Counted from the stretch's first letter, positions 1 through 5,664 are shown. The stretch: 9,314 bases of DNA from Chloroflexota bacterium (GCA_026707335.1 JAPOXB010000158.1:1-9314), one strand, 5' to 3'. Notes: generated by a model from the sequence alone, not told the origin. Translations and numbers: made by a program.

Positions 1-51
1 CCCCTCTCCATCCTTCTGGATGGAGAGGGGGACAGGGGGTGAGGTCAGGGG
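1..51 (+). repeat. palindromic hairpin repeat, copy 1
   Basis: A perfect 13-bp inverted repeat (arms 1-13 and 18-30, loop TTCT) begins with CCCCTCTCC and ends with GGAGAGGGG. It is followed by a G-rich tail with runs at 27-31, 35-39 and 48-51. The basal stem matches the four other copies in this region, but the tip of the stem (ATCC/GGAT) is different and still fully paired. The left edge of the window cuts at or inside the element. Confidence 0.7.
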
Positions 52-175
52 CGCCTCGGACGCTGCCGCGCGCCCCGCGGGAAAAAACTTCGTGGGGGGG
101 AACAAGCAGTCCAGCGTGGAGCCGGCCGGACATCGGGCGTCCGGCGGGCGAAAAAATGCGCGCGGTGAAGGTCTT

Positions 176-210
176 ATCCCCTCTCCCTGGGGAGAGGGTT
201 CGGGTGAGGG
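176..210 (+). repeat. palindromic hairpin repeat, copy 2
   Basis: The arms CCCTCTCCC (179-187) and GGGAGAGGG (190-198) form a near-perfect palindrome, followed by a tail of GGG runs at 202-204 and 208-210 with TTC and TGA between. It is almost identical to the next copy, which starts exactly 39 bp further on, so the two form a local tandem pair. Confidence 0.75.
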
Positions 211-214
211 TCCG

Positions 215-252
215 ATCCCCTCTCCCTGGGGAGAGGGTTAGGGTGAGGGGGG
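215..252 (+). repeat. palindromic hairpin repeat, copy 3
   Basis: The arms CCCTCTCCC (218-226) and GGGAGAGGG (229-237) are followed by TTAGGGTGAGGGGGG. It differs from copy 2 mainly in the tail (TTA for TTC). The preceding ATC is shared with copy 2 and with copy 5 (715-717). Confidence 0.75.
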
Positions 253-348
253 CCGCGGCTTCTGGACACCGCGCCCGGACCCCGCTATCATGCGATCAAG
301 ACCCGCGTATCGCGTGTCACGCAGGGAAGGCGATCCGCGCAGCGACCA

Positions 349-427
349 CCCGAATCCGGGGCCACCCCCCCTCGAATCGGCCGTCTTCCTGCACGATCGT
401 GAAATTTCCTGCACGATCGTGCACGGA
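349..427 (+). repeat. paired 79-bp module, copy 1
   Basis: The head (349-387) begins CCCGAATCCGGGGCCACC and matches the head at 479-517 at 34 of 39 positions; its first 22 bases are identical. The tail (388-427) reads as four 10-bp units: CCTGCACGAT, CGTGAAATTT, CCTGCACGAT, CGTGCACGGA. Units 1-2 and units 3-4 each form the palindrome CACGATCGTG (392-401 and 412-421), whose centres lie 20 bp apart. The second extends to the 12-bp palindrome GCACGATCGTGC (411-422), and GAAATTTC (401-408) is a further palindrome between them. No gene is nearby on the plus strand. It could be a regulator binding region or part of a mobile or decayed element. Confidence 0.65.
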
Positions 428-478
428 CCGGGGTCGCGACGGGCGCAGGGGTCGATCGGCGGGATCGCGCCGCGCCGG

Positions 479-557
479 CCCGAATCCGGGGCCACCCCCC
501 TCCCGATCGGCCGTTTTCGTGCATATGCGTGCATAAACGTGCATGAACGTGCAAATC
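479..557 (+). repeat. paired 79-bp module, copy 2 with 4 x 10-bp tandem repeat
   Basis: The head (479-517) is a close copy of 349-387 at an offset of exactly 130 bp. The tail (518-557) is four consecutive 10-mers: CGTGCATATG, CGTGCATAAA, CGTGCATGAA, CGTGCAAATC. CGTGCA therefore recurs once per helical turn. The tail lies in the same register as the tail of copy 1, although only about 23 of 40 bases agree, the C(C/G)TGCA core being best kept. The tail is clearly more AT-rich than its surroundings. Its function is unknown. Confidence 0.65.
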
Positions 558-589
558 TCCGTCGCGCGGCCCCTCCCCTTACCCTCCAG

Positions 590-645
590 TTGGCTCCCGT
601 TAACCCCCCGATTGGCTCCCGTTAGCCTCCGGTTGACCGCCGGGA
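590..645 (+). repeat. 22-bp short direct repeat
   Basis: TTGGCTCCCGTTA occurs at 590-602 and again at 612-624, a period of 22 bp. A degenerate third unit starts at 633 (TTGACCGCCGG). The spacers are C-rich. I see no coding or structural role. Confidence 0.5.
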
Positions 646-680
646 GGAGTCCCCCTAACCCCCCGCGCCGCGCCCACGTC

Positions 681-710
681 CCCCCTCTCGCCGCGGCGAG
701 AGGGTCAGGG
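681..710 (+). repeat. palindromic hairpin repeat, copy 4
   Basis: The arms CCCTCTCGCC (683-692) and GGCGAGAGGG (695-704) form a perfect palindrome around GC, followed by TCAGGG. The tip of the stem is GCC/GGC where copies 2 and 3 have CCC/GGG, so both arms changed together. It lies 10 bp before copy 5, in the same orientation. Confidence 0.7.
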
Positions 711-714
711 TCTG

Positions 715-766
715 ATCCCCTCTCCCCTCGGGGGAGAGGGTTAGGGTGAGGGTGAGGGTGAGGGGG
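715..766 (+). repeat. palindromic hairpin repeat, copy 5, with extended G-run tail
   Basis: The arms CCCTCTCCCC (718-727) and GGGGAGAGGG (731-740) are followed by a tail of G-runs at 738-740, 744-746, 750-752, 756-758 and 762-766, separated by TTA, TGA, TGA and TGA. The tail overlaps the 3' end of the minus-strand monooxygenase gene. Read on that strand, it encodes Pro-Ser-Pro-Ser-Pro-Ser-Pro and then the stop TAA (743-741). The hairpin follows the stop directly in the transcript and could act as a terminator, though it has no T-run. Confidence 0.75.
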
Positions 767-1802
767 CCTCCGCCCGCGCCTCCCCGGGCGCCGCCGGCGG
801 CGCCGCGATGCCCGCCGCCTCGGCCAGCAACTCGTACGACCGGCGGCGGGCGGCCGGGTCGTGCGTGATCGTCAGGACGACGAACTCGTCGACGTCGTAG
901 GTGGCGCTCAACTCCTCCAGCTTCGCCAGGCAGCGACCCGGCGAGCCGTGGATCGAGAGCCCCTGCATGTGCTCGATGTAGGCCAGTTCGCGCTCGTTGT
1001 AGGGGAAGGCGCGGGCCGTCTCGACCGAGGGGATGCCCCCGCCCATGCCGCGGTTGCTCATGATGCGCCAGCACCAGCGGCTCCAGGAGAGCTCGCGCGC
1101 CTCCTCGTCGGTCTCGGCGCAGGTCAGCGAGACGCCCATGTTGGCGCGCGGCTCGGCCAGCGCCGGCGAGGGGCGGAAGCGCTCGCGGTAGTTGCGGATC
1201 ACCGCCTCGCCCCCCTCGGGGCTGATGAAGTGCGCGAAGGAGAAGGCCCAGCCCAACTCGGCCGCGTAGGTCCCGCTCACCGTCGACGATCCCAGCAGCC
1301 ACAACTCCGGCAGCCCGGCCACCTCGGGGATGGCGCGCACGCTGCGGAAGGGGTGCTCGGCCGGCAGGTCGCCGGCCAGATAGCCGTAGAGGTCCATCAG
1401 CTGCTCGGGGTAGTGCTCGATGCCCAGCGCGCCCGGCCCGTGCGCCAGCGCCCGCGCGGTGCGGCCGTCGCTGCCCGGCGCGCGCCCCACCCCCAGGTCG
1501 ATGCGGCCGGGGTGCATCGCCTCGATGACGTGGAACGCCTCAGCCACCTTGAGCGGGCTGTAGTGGCTCAGCATCACCCCGCCCGAGCCGACGCGGATGC
1601 GCTGCGTGCGCGCCGCGACCTGGGGGATCATCACCGCGGGCGCCGGGCAGGCGAGCGCCGTCGTGTTGTGGTGCTCGGCCAGCCAGTAGCGCTCGTAGCC
1701 CAGCCGGTCGGCCAGTTGGGCCAGCGCGAAGGTCTCCCGGATGGCGCGGGGGCCGTCGCCGCCCGCGACGATCGGGATCTGGTCCAGGACGCTCAGTCGC
1801 AT
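741..1802 (-). CDS. LLM-class flavin-dependent oxidoreductase (luciferase family, group 1 / MsnO8-like)
   Basis: Predicted 353-residue cytoplasmic TIM-barrel enzyme of the bacterial luciferase-like family, which uses reduced flavin and oxygen to oxidise small organic substrates; its own substrate cannot be read from sequence. Typical group 1 signatures are the N-terminal LSVLDQIP (3-10), RYWLAEHHN (38-46), RIRVGSGGVMLSHYSPLKVAE (from 68), HPGRIDLGVGRAPG (97-110) and LWLLGSS (167-173). The start is ATG at 1802, placing the LSVLDQ motif at the usual distance; a GTG two codons upstream (1808) is possible, and neither has a clear Shine-Dalgarno site. The family fold seems to end near residue 331. 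Residues 332-346 are Ala/Pro-rich, and 347-353 (PSPSPSP) plus the TAA come from the adjacent repeat, so the C-terminus has probably been altered. It is transcribed divergently from the aminotransferase and may share its control region. Family assignment is secure, specific role is not. Confidence 0.9.
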   Translation of the reverse strand: MRLSVLDQIPIVAGGDGPRAIRETFALAQLADRLGYERYWLAEHHNTTALACPAPAVMIPQVAARTQRIRVGSGGVMLSHYSPLKVAEAFHVIEAMHPGRIDLGVGRAPGSDGRTARALAHGPGALGIEHYPEQLMDLYGYLAGDLPAEHPFRSVRAIPEVAGLPELWLLGSSTVSGTYAAELGWAFSFAHFISPEGGEAVIRNYRERFRPSPALAEPRANMGVSLTCAETDEEARELSWSRWCWRIMSNRGMGGGIPSVETARAFPYNERELAYIEHMQGLSIHGSPGRCLAKLEELSATYDVDEFVVLTITHDPAARRRSYELLAEAAGIAAPPAAPGEARAEAPSPSPSP

Positions 1803-1841
1803 GCGCACAGCCTAGGGAACGCCCCCCGCCCGGTCGCGGCG

Positions 1842-1870
1842 CTGGCGGCCGTCGCCGCACTCCGTACACT
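1842..1870 (+). promoter_or_regulatory. weak candidate promoter for the aminotransferase
   Basis: TACACT (1865-1870) matches four of six bases of a sigma-70 -10 box, and CTGGCG (1842-1847), 17 bp upstream, is a poor -35 match. It would start transcription a few bases before the ribosome site GGGAGG (1876-1881), which lies 4 bp from the ATG at 1886. The divergent gap (1803-1885) must hold promoters for both genes, but the match is weak and base composition makes chance hits easy. Confidence 0.25.
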
Positions 1871-1885
1871 GACGCGGGAGGCCCG

Positions 1886-3184
1886 ATGACGACCGAGACG
1901 CCCGACCTGGAAGCCGAACTGCAGGCCGTCGCCGCGCGCTGCGCGGCCCGCTGGAACGACCGCGACCCGGCCGGGTTCCAGAGCGCGCGCCTGCGCGGCC
2001 TGACCGCCGGCAGCATGACCGACTGGGGCCTGGCCGGCAGCGGCGTCAAGTCGAAGCGCCCCCCCATCTCCATGGCCGGCGGCATCCCCGACGCCGCCTC
2101 GCAGCCGAAGCAGGGGCTGCTGCGGGCCATGGAGCGCGCCCTCGACGTCCCCGACGACGGCCCCCTGGTCTACGGCGGCCCCCTGGGCTACGAGCCGCTG
2201 CGCGCCGAGATCGGCAAGTACTTCGCCCGCGACCACGCCGAGATCCCCGGCGCCGACCACTTCATCCTTACCAACGGGGCCGCCGGCGCGATCGACATGG
2301 CGGCCACGCTCCTGCTCGACCGGGGCGACGTCGTGATCGCCGAGATGCCGACCTTCGCCGGCTCGCTGCGCACCTTCCGCGGGCACGGCGTCGAGGTCGC
2401 CGGCGTGCACCTGGACGACGAGGGCATGCGGCTCGACCAGCTCGAGGCGCGCATCGCCGATCTGCGGGCCGACGGCCGCGCGCCCAAGCTGATCTACACG
2501 ATCCCCACCTACCACAACCCCACCGGCGTCACGATGTCGCTGCAGCGCCGCGCCGACCTCGTCGAGCTGGCGGCCCGCGAGGGCATCCACATCCTGGAGG
2601 ACACGGCCTACAACGAGCTCTTCTTCACGCCGGAGCGCCCCCCCACGCTGTCCGCCGTCGCGGGCGGGCGCGGCGTGCTCACGGCGGGCACCTTCTCGAA
2701 GGTGATCGCGACGGGGCTGCGCATCGGCTGGCTGCAGGCCGAGCCGGCCCTCATCGAGCTGCTGCTGCCCGGCCGCTTCGACATGGGCAACAGCCCGCTG
2801 CTGCACCGGATGCTGCATGAGTACATGGTGAGCGGCGAGTTCGCGCCGCACGTCGAGCGGATGCGCGGCGTCTATGCCGCCAAGCTCGACGCCCTCGCCG
2901 CCACCCTGCGCGACGCTGGCGAGCCCTACTTCGAGTTCACGCAGCCGGAGGGCGGCTTCTTCCTCTGGCTGCGCCTGCGCGACGGCCTGCGCGGCCGCGA
3001 CGTGCAGCGGGCCGGCTTCGAGGAGGGGGCGATCTTCCCGCCCGGCGTCGGCTTCTACCCCGGCGGCGACCTGGACGGCGACCCCGAGGCCGTGCGCCTC
3101 GCCTACTCCTGGACCAGCGCCGCCGACATCGCCGCAGGGGGCGAGCGCGTCCTCGCCGCCTGCGCCCGCGTCGCCGGGGGCTGA
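1886..3184 (+). CDS. PLP-dependent aminotransferase, class I/II fold
   Basis: A 432-residue fold-type I aminotransferase that moves an amino group between an amino acid and a 2-oxo acid using pyridoxal phosphate; cytoplasmic. Visible landmarks are YGGPLGYEPLRAEI in the N-terminal part, ILTNGAAGAIDMAATLL for cofactor phosphate binding, YHNPTG with Asn211, EDTAY with Asp239 (pyridine nitrogen) and Tyr242, the Schiff-base lysine in TFSK (Lys272) followed by GLRIGW, and Arg404 in VRLAYSW for the substrate carboxylate. All catalytic residues are present. The pattern resembles the catalytic domain of MocR-like and LysN/2-aminoadipate-type transaminases, but there is no N-terminal helix-turn-helix domain, so it should be an enzyme and not a regulator. 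The start is supported by GGGAGG 4 bp upstream. The amino-donor substrate is unknown. It is convergent with the esterase gene, with 11 bp between stop codons. Confidence 0.92.
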   Translation: MTTETPDLEAELQAVAARCAARWNDRDPAGFQSARLRGLTAGSMTDWGLAGSGVKSKRPPISMAGGIPDAASQPKQGLLRAMERALDVPDDGPLVYGGPLGYEPLRAEIGKYFARDHAEIPGADHFILTNGAAGAIDMAATLLLDRGDVVIAEMPTFAGSLRTFRGHGVEVAGVHLDDEGMRLDQLEARIADLRADGRAPKLIYTIPTYHNPTGVTMSLQRRADLVELAAREGIHILEDTAYNELFFTPERPPTLSAVAGGRGVLTAGTFSKVIATGLRIGWLQAEPALIELLLPGRFDMGNSPLLHRMLHEYMVSGEFAPHVERMRGVYAAKLDALAATLRDAGEPYFEFTQPEGGFFLWLRLRDGLRGRDVQRAGFEEGAIFPPGVGFYPGGDLDGDPEAVRLAYSWTSAADIAAGGERVLAACARVAGG

Positions 3185-3203
3185 GCCCGCCGGACTCAGC
3201 CCC
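3177..3203. terminator. two-way terminator hairpin between convergent genes
   Basis: A perfect 9-bp inverted repeat, GGGGCTGAG (3177-3185) and CTCAGCCCC (3195-3203), has a 9-base loop. The left arm contains the aminotransferase stop TGA (3182-3184) and the right arm the TGA of the alpha/beta hydrolase (3198-3196 on the minus strand). There is no T-run on either side, so it is not a classic intrinsic terminator, but position and symmetry suit ending transcription from both sides. Confidence 0.6.
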
Positions 3204-4137
3204 GCTCGGGCCAGCGCGCCGGGACCTGCGCGCGCAGGAACTCGCCGATCTTCCCCATCACCTCGATCGACTCCGGCAGCGACGGGAAGGCCGGGAAGAC
3301 GTGCGGCATCTCGGGGTAGATCTCCTCGCGCACCGCCAGGCCCATCATCCGCCCCAGCGCCGCGATCCGTGTCGTGTCGTCGCGCAGGACCTCGTGGTCG
3401 CCGGCGATCAGGTACAGCGGCGGCAGGTCCTGCAGGTCGGCGAAGACCGGCGAGACGAGCGGGAAGTTGGGCCGCAGCGGGCCGGGCAGGATCCAGTCGA
3501 CCAGCCGCTCCGTCGCGGGCCGATTCACCAGCAGGTCCTCCTCGGCGCGCGTCTCCCACGACTCGCCGCTGAGCGTCAGGTCGGTCCAGGCCGAGAGCAG
3601 CACGGCGGCGTCGGCCTGCCGGTCGTCGAGGTCGCGGTTCTTGACCAGCGTGCCCAGCGCCAGTCCGCCCCCGGCGGAGTCCCCGGCGATGAAGGCGGCC
3701 GCGGCGTCGCCCGGCCCCGCCGGGCCGTTGCGCGTCATCCAGGCGAAGGCCGGCACCGAGTCGCGCACGGCGGCCGGGCAGGGGTGCTCGGGCGCGAGCC
3801 GGTATTCGAGCGACAGCACCGCCATCCCCGTCGCGGCCGACAGCCGGCTGGTCAGGTTGCGATGCGTCGCCGGACTGCCCATGCAGTAGCCGCCGCCGTG
3901 CAGGTAGAGGATGCGCCGCGCCGCGTCGGCGCCCGGTGCGAGCACCCACTCCGCCGGCGTCTCGTCGGGCCCGCCCCCCGACGCGCCGGGGCCGGTCACC
4001 ATGACCGGCGCGATCGTCGTTTCCGGGATCGCCGGCGAGGGCCCCATCCAGGCCCGCATCTCGTCGATGCTCGCGTCCGACGGCAGTTGGTTCTCGCGCA
4101 TCCAGGCGCGCGCCCGTTCCAGCGCTTGCGACGTCAT
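3196..4137 (-). CDS. alpha/beta hydrolase, HSL (hormone-sensitive lipase-like) esterase family
   Basis: A 313-residue serine hydrolase expected to cleave carboxyl esters of short or medium chains. It has the oxyanion-hole motif HGGG (80-83), the strongly family-typical YRLAPEHPCPAAV (112-124), the nucleophile elbow GDSAGG with Ser154, the acid in GDHEVLRDD (Asp247) and the base His279 in MPHVF, so the triad is complete. The N-terminal segment of about 75 residues forms the usual cap. No signal peptide is evident, so it is probably cytoplasmic. The start ATG (4137-4135) has the ribosome site GGAGGAA (complement of 4147-4153) 9 bp upstream. It lies 28 bp after the M20 hydrolase stop on the same strand and is almost certainly co-transcribed with it. 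Substrate unknown. Confidence 0.92.
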   Translation of the reverse strand: MTSQALERARAWMRENQLPSDASIDEMRAWMGPSPAIPETTIAPVMVTGPGASGGGPDETPAEWVLAPGADAARRILYLHGGGYCMGSPATHRNLTSRLSAATGMAVLSLEYRLAPEHPCPAAVRDSVPAFAWMTRNGPAGPGDAAAAFIAGDSAGGGLALGTLVKNRDLDDRQADAAVLLSAWTDLTLSGESWETRAEEDLLVNRPATERLVDWILPGPLRPNFPLVSPVFADLQDLPPLYLIAGDHEVLRDDTTRIAALGRMMGLAVREEIYPEMPHVFPAFPSLPESIEVMGKIGEFLRAQVPARWPERG

Positions 4138-4165
4138 CGCCCGGCCTTCCTCCCCACCGTCCCGC

Positions 4166-5482
4166 TCACGTGCACATCCGCCGCACGATCTCGTACGTCA
4201 ACTCGACGCCCATGTTCAGGTTCTCGACCGTCAGGAACTCGTCGTTGCCGTGGAAGCCCGCCGCCTCCTCGGGGCTGAGCAGGCAGGGGATGAAGCCGTA
4301 GGCCGGGATGCCCTTGGCCCGCAGGAAGCGATTGTCGGTGCCGCCGGTGCACAGGTTGGGCACGACCACCGCGTCCTCCGAGGCCTCCTTCATCACCGAC
4401 TCGATCGTGCGGTACAACTCCGTGTCCCAAGCGATCGGCTCGGGCACGTCCTGCCCCCAGTCGGTGTAGAAGCGCACCTCCACGCGCGGGTCGTCGACCA
4501 CCGCCTCGACCTCGCGCCGCCAGTCCTCGCGATCCTGGCCGGGCAGCAGGCGGCAGTCGATCACGGCCGTGCTCTCCGCCGGGATTACGTTGGCCTTAAT
4601 GCCGCTGCGGATCATCGTGATGTTGAGCGTGTTCTGGAAGGCGGCCTGCTGCGCGGCGTTGCTGCGGATCAGCTCCTCCATCTCAGCCTCCGAGAGGCCG
4701 GCCGGCATCAGCCCCGCCTCCTGCAACTGCTCGGTCGTGTGGCGCGTCTCCGGCACGAATTCGAGCGGGCGGTCCCAGTCGGCCAGACGCTGCAGCGCGC
4801 GCGTCAGGTGCACGGCCGAGTTGTCCAGGTGCGGCCGGCTGCCGTGCCCCGGCGTGCCCACCGCCCGCAGCTCGAGCCAGCACATCGTCTTCTCGTTCGT
4901 CGCGACGTTGAACAGCTCCACGTCCTGCCCCAGGAAGCGCGACGTGCCGGAGCCCCCCTCGCTCATCTCGAACTCCACGTCCACCAGCTCCGGGTGCCGC
5001 TCCGACAGCCACTGCATGCCCCAGACGCTGCCCGCCTCCTCGTCGGGCACGGCGCAGAACACCACGTCGCGGCGCAGGCGCACGCCCTGCCGCTTCAGCA
5101 GCAGCATCGTCAGCAGCTGCATCACCCCCGCGCCCTTCATGTCCACCGCGCCGCGGCCGTAGATGCGGCCGTCCTCCACCAGCCCCTCGAAGGCCGGCTT
5201 CGTCCAGTACTCCTCCTCGACGGGCACGACGTCGATGTGGTTGCAGAGCATCATCGGGCGCTTGCTGCCGTCGCCGGGCAGCGTCGCCAGCAGGATCTCG
5301 CGCTCCGGCTGCGGCTCCAGGTAGGTGCACTCGAAGCCCTCCGCCGCCAGCAGGTCGCCCAGGAAGCGCGCCCCCGGCGCCTCCCGCCCCGGCGGGTTCG
5401 ACGTGTCGATGCGCAGGTAGCGCGTCAGCACGTCGAGCGCCTCCGCGTGCACCGCCGCCCAGTCGATGGGGGGTTGGGTCAT
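4166..5482 (-). CDS. M20-family metallo-hydrolase (peptidase/deacylase)
   Basis: A 438-residue zinc-dependent amidohydrolase of the M20 family (ArgE/DapE/carboxypeptidase-like), which removes an acyl or amino-acid group from small amides or peptides. Visible residues are metal ligand His82 and catalytic Asp84 in CNHIDVVP, bridging Asp114 in GRGAVDMKG, catalytic Glu148 and ligand Glu149 in VPDEEAG, a probable ligand Glu175 in MSEGG, and a final ligand His411 in FHGNDE. PGHGSRPH (211-218) marks the inserted dimerisation domain and includes its conserved His. GGTDNRFLRAKGIPAYGF (from 380) is typical of M20 carboxypeptidases. The ATG at 5482 is preferred over an upstream non-ATG start at 5512 because a ribosome site precedes it and the product then aligns with family N-termini. 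It is the first gene of an operon with the esterase. ArgE, DapE or cytosolic dipeptidase activity cannot be told apart from sequence. Confidence 0.93.
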   Translation of the reverse strand: MTQPPIDWAAVHAEALDVLTRYLRIDTSNPPGREAPGARFLGDLLAAEGFECTYLEPQPEREILLATLPGDGSKRPMMLCNHIDVVPVEEEYWTKPAFEGLVEDGRIYGRGAVDMKGAGVMQLLTMLLLKRQGVRLRRDVVFCAVPDEEAGSVWGMQWLSERHPELVDVEFEMSEGGSGTSRFLGQDVELFNVATNEKTMCWLELRAVGTPGHGSRPHLDNSAVHLTRALQRLADWDRPLEFVPETRHTTEQLQEAGLMPAGLSEAEMEELIRSNAAQQAAFQNTLNITMIRSGIKANVIPAESTAVIDCRLLPGQDREDWRREVEAVVDDPRVEVRFYTDWGQDVPEPIAWDTELYRTIESVMKEASEDAVVVPNLCTGGTDNRFLRAKGIPAYGFIPCLLSPEEAAGFHGNDEFLTVENLNMGVELTYEIVRRMCT

Positions 5483-5489
5483 GCCGTCG

Positions 5490-5495
5490 TCCTCC
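5490..5495 (-). promoter_or_regulatory. ribosome binding site fixing the M20 hydrolase start
   Basis: GGAGGA on the minus strand lies 7 bp before the ATG at 5482. It supports that start over the longer frame beginning at 5512, which would run through this site. Confidence 0.65.
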
Positions 5496-5537
5496 GCCCG
5501 CGACCCTAGCACCCTGCGTCCCTGCGGGCAGGGGTCA

Positions 5538-5580
5538 GTCGGAGAAGCCGGGCAGCCGTCGTTGCCCTGTGGGTTCCGAC
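5538..5580. other. imperfect stem-loop in a divergent intergenic region
   Basis: GTCGGA (5538-5543) pairs with TCCGAC (5575-5580), and GGGCA (5550-5554) inside it pairs with TGCCC (5563-5567), leaving internal loops and an 8-base terminal loop. A smaller hairpin, CCCTG/CAGGG, lies just before it (5520-5524, 5529-5533). The site is between the divergent M20 operon and the helicase gene. It could be a leader structure of either transcript or an operator; no known riboswitch motif was recognised. Confidence 0.35.
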
Positions 5581-5645
5581 GGTCCTGGTTTCGCTCGCCC
5601 TCAGTCTGCGATATTGATCCGAAGGCCGGCCTCCCGGCTCCCTGC

Positions 5646-5651
5646 TACAGT
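5646..5651 (+). promoter_or_regulatory. weak candidate -10 element of the helicase gene
   Basis: TACAGT matches four of six bases of a -10 box and ends 13 bp before the helicase ATG. No -35 box is at the right distance. If real, the transcript would have a very short or no leader, consistent with the lack of a ribosome site before 5665. Confidence 0.2.
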
Positions 5652-5664
5652 CCGACTAGAACAC

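Larger units (their letters stand above)
1..740. other. gene-free, repeat-rich region
   Basis: No reading frame here looks like a real protein. The candidates are rich in Arg, Pro, Ser and Gly, overlap one another on both strands, match no family I recognise and run through the repeats. What the region holds is repeat DNA: palindromic hairpin repeats at 1-51, 176-210, 215-252, 681-710 and 715-766, paired modules at 349-427 and 479-557, and a 22-bp repeat at 590-645. The stretch 47-175 has only a 7-bp hairpin (GCCGGAC at 125-131 with GTCCGGC at 139-145) and two A6 runs. I see no distinct element in 253-319. The whole stretch lies downstream of the minus-strand monooxygenase gene, so it is not that gene's promoter; whatever lies left of the window is unknown. 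Confidence 0.75.

Noticed and set aside
125..156. Hairpin followed by an A6 run as a terminator
   Set aside because: On the plus strand the hairpin is followed by A and not T, and on the minus strand the T-run comes before the hairpin, so it lacks terminator layout.
214..557. Replication origin suggested by GATC density, AT-richer tract and repeats
   Set aside because: No DnaA boxes or origin-linked genes are visible, and the GATC excess comes partly from duplicated palindromes.
39..625. Small open frames on both strands in the left region
   Set aside because: They overlap one another and run through palindromic and tandem repeats, and their products are Arg/Pro/Ser-rich without similarity to anything I know.
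1..766. CRISPR array
   Set aside because: The repeats are irregularly spaced hairpins with no uniform spacers and no cas genes; the 10-bp and 22-bp repeats are far too short.
861..1889. A 342-codon plus-strand open frame opposite the monooxygenase
   Set aside because: Low-complexity Arg/Ala/Gly/His-rich product with no family features; antisense shadow of a clear enzyme.
1793..3949. A 718-codon minus-strand open frame
   Set aside because: It crosses the aminotransferase in antisense and reads the esterase in a wrong frame; both real genes have complete catalytic motifs.
3911..5509. A 532-codon plus-strand open frame opposite the esterase and M20 genes
   Set aside because: It spans two well-supported genes in antisense and has a repetitive His/Arg/Leu-rich product.
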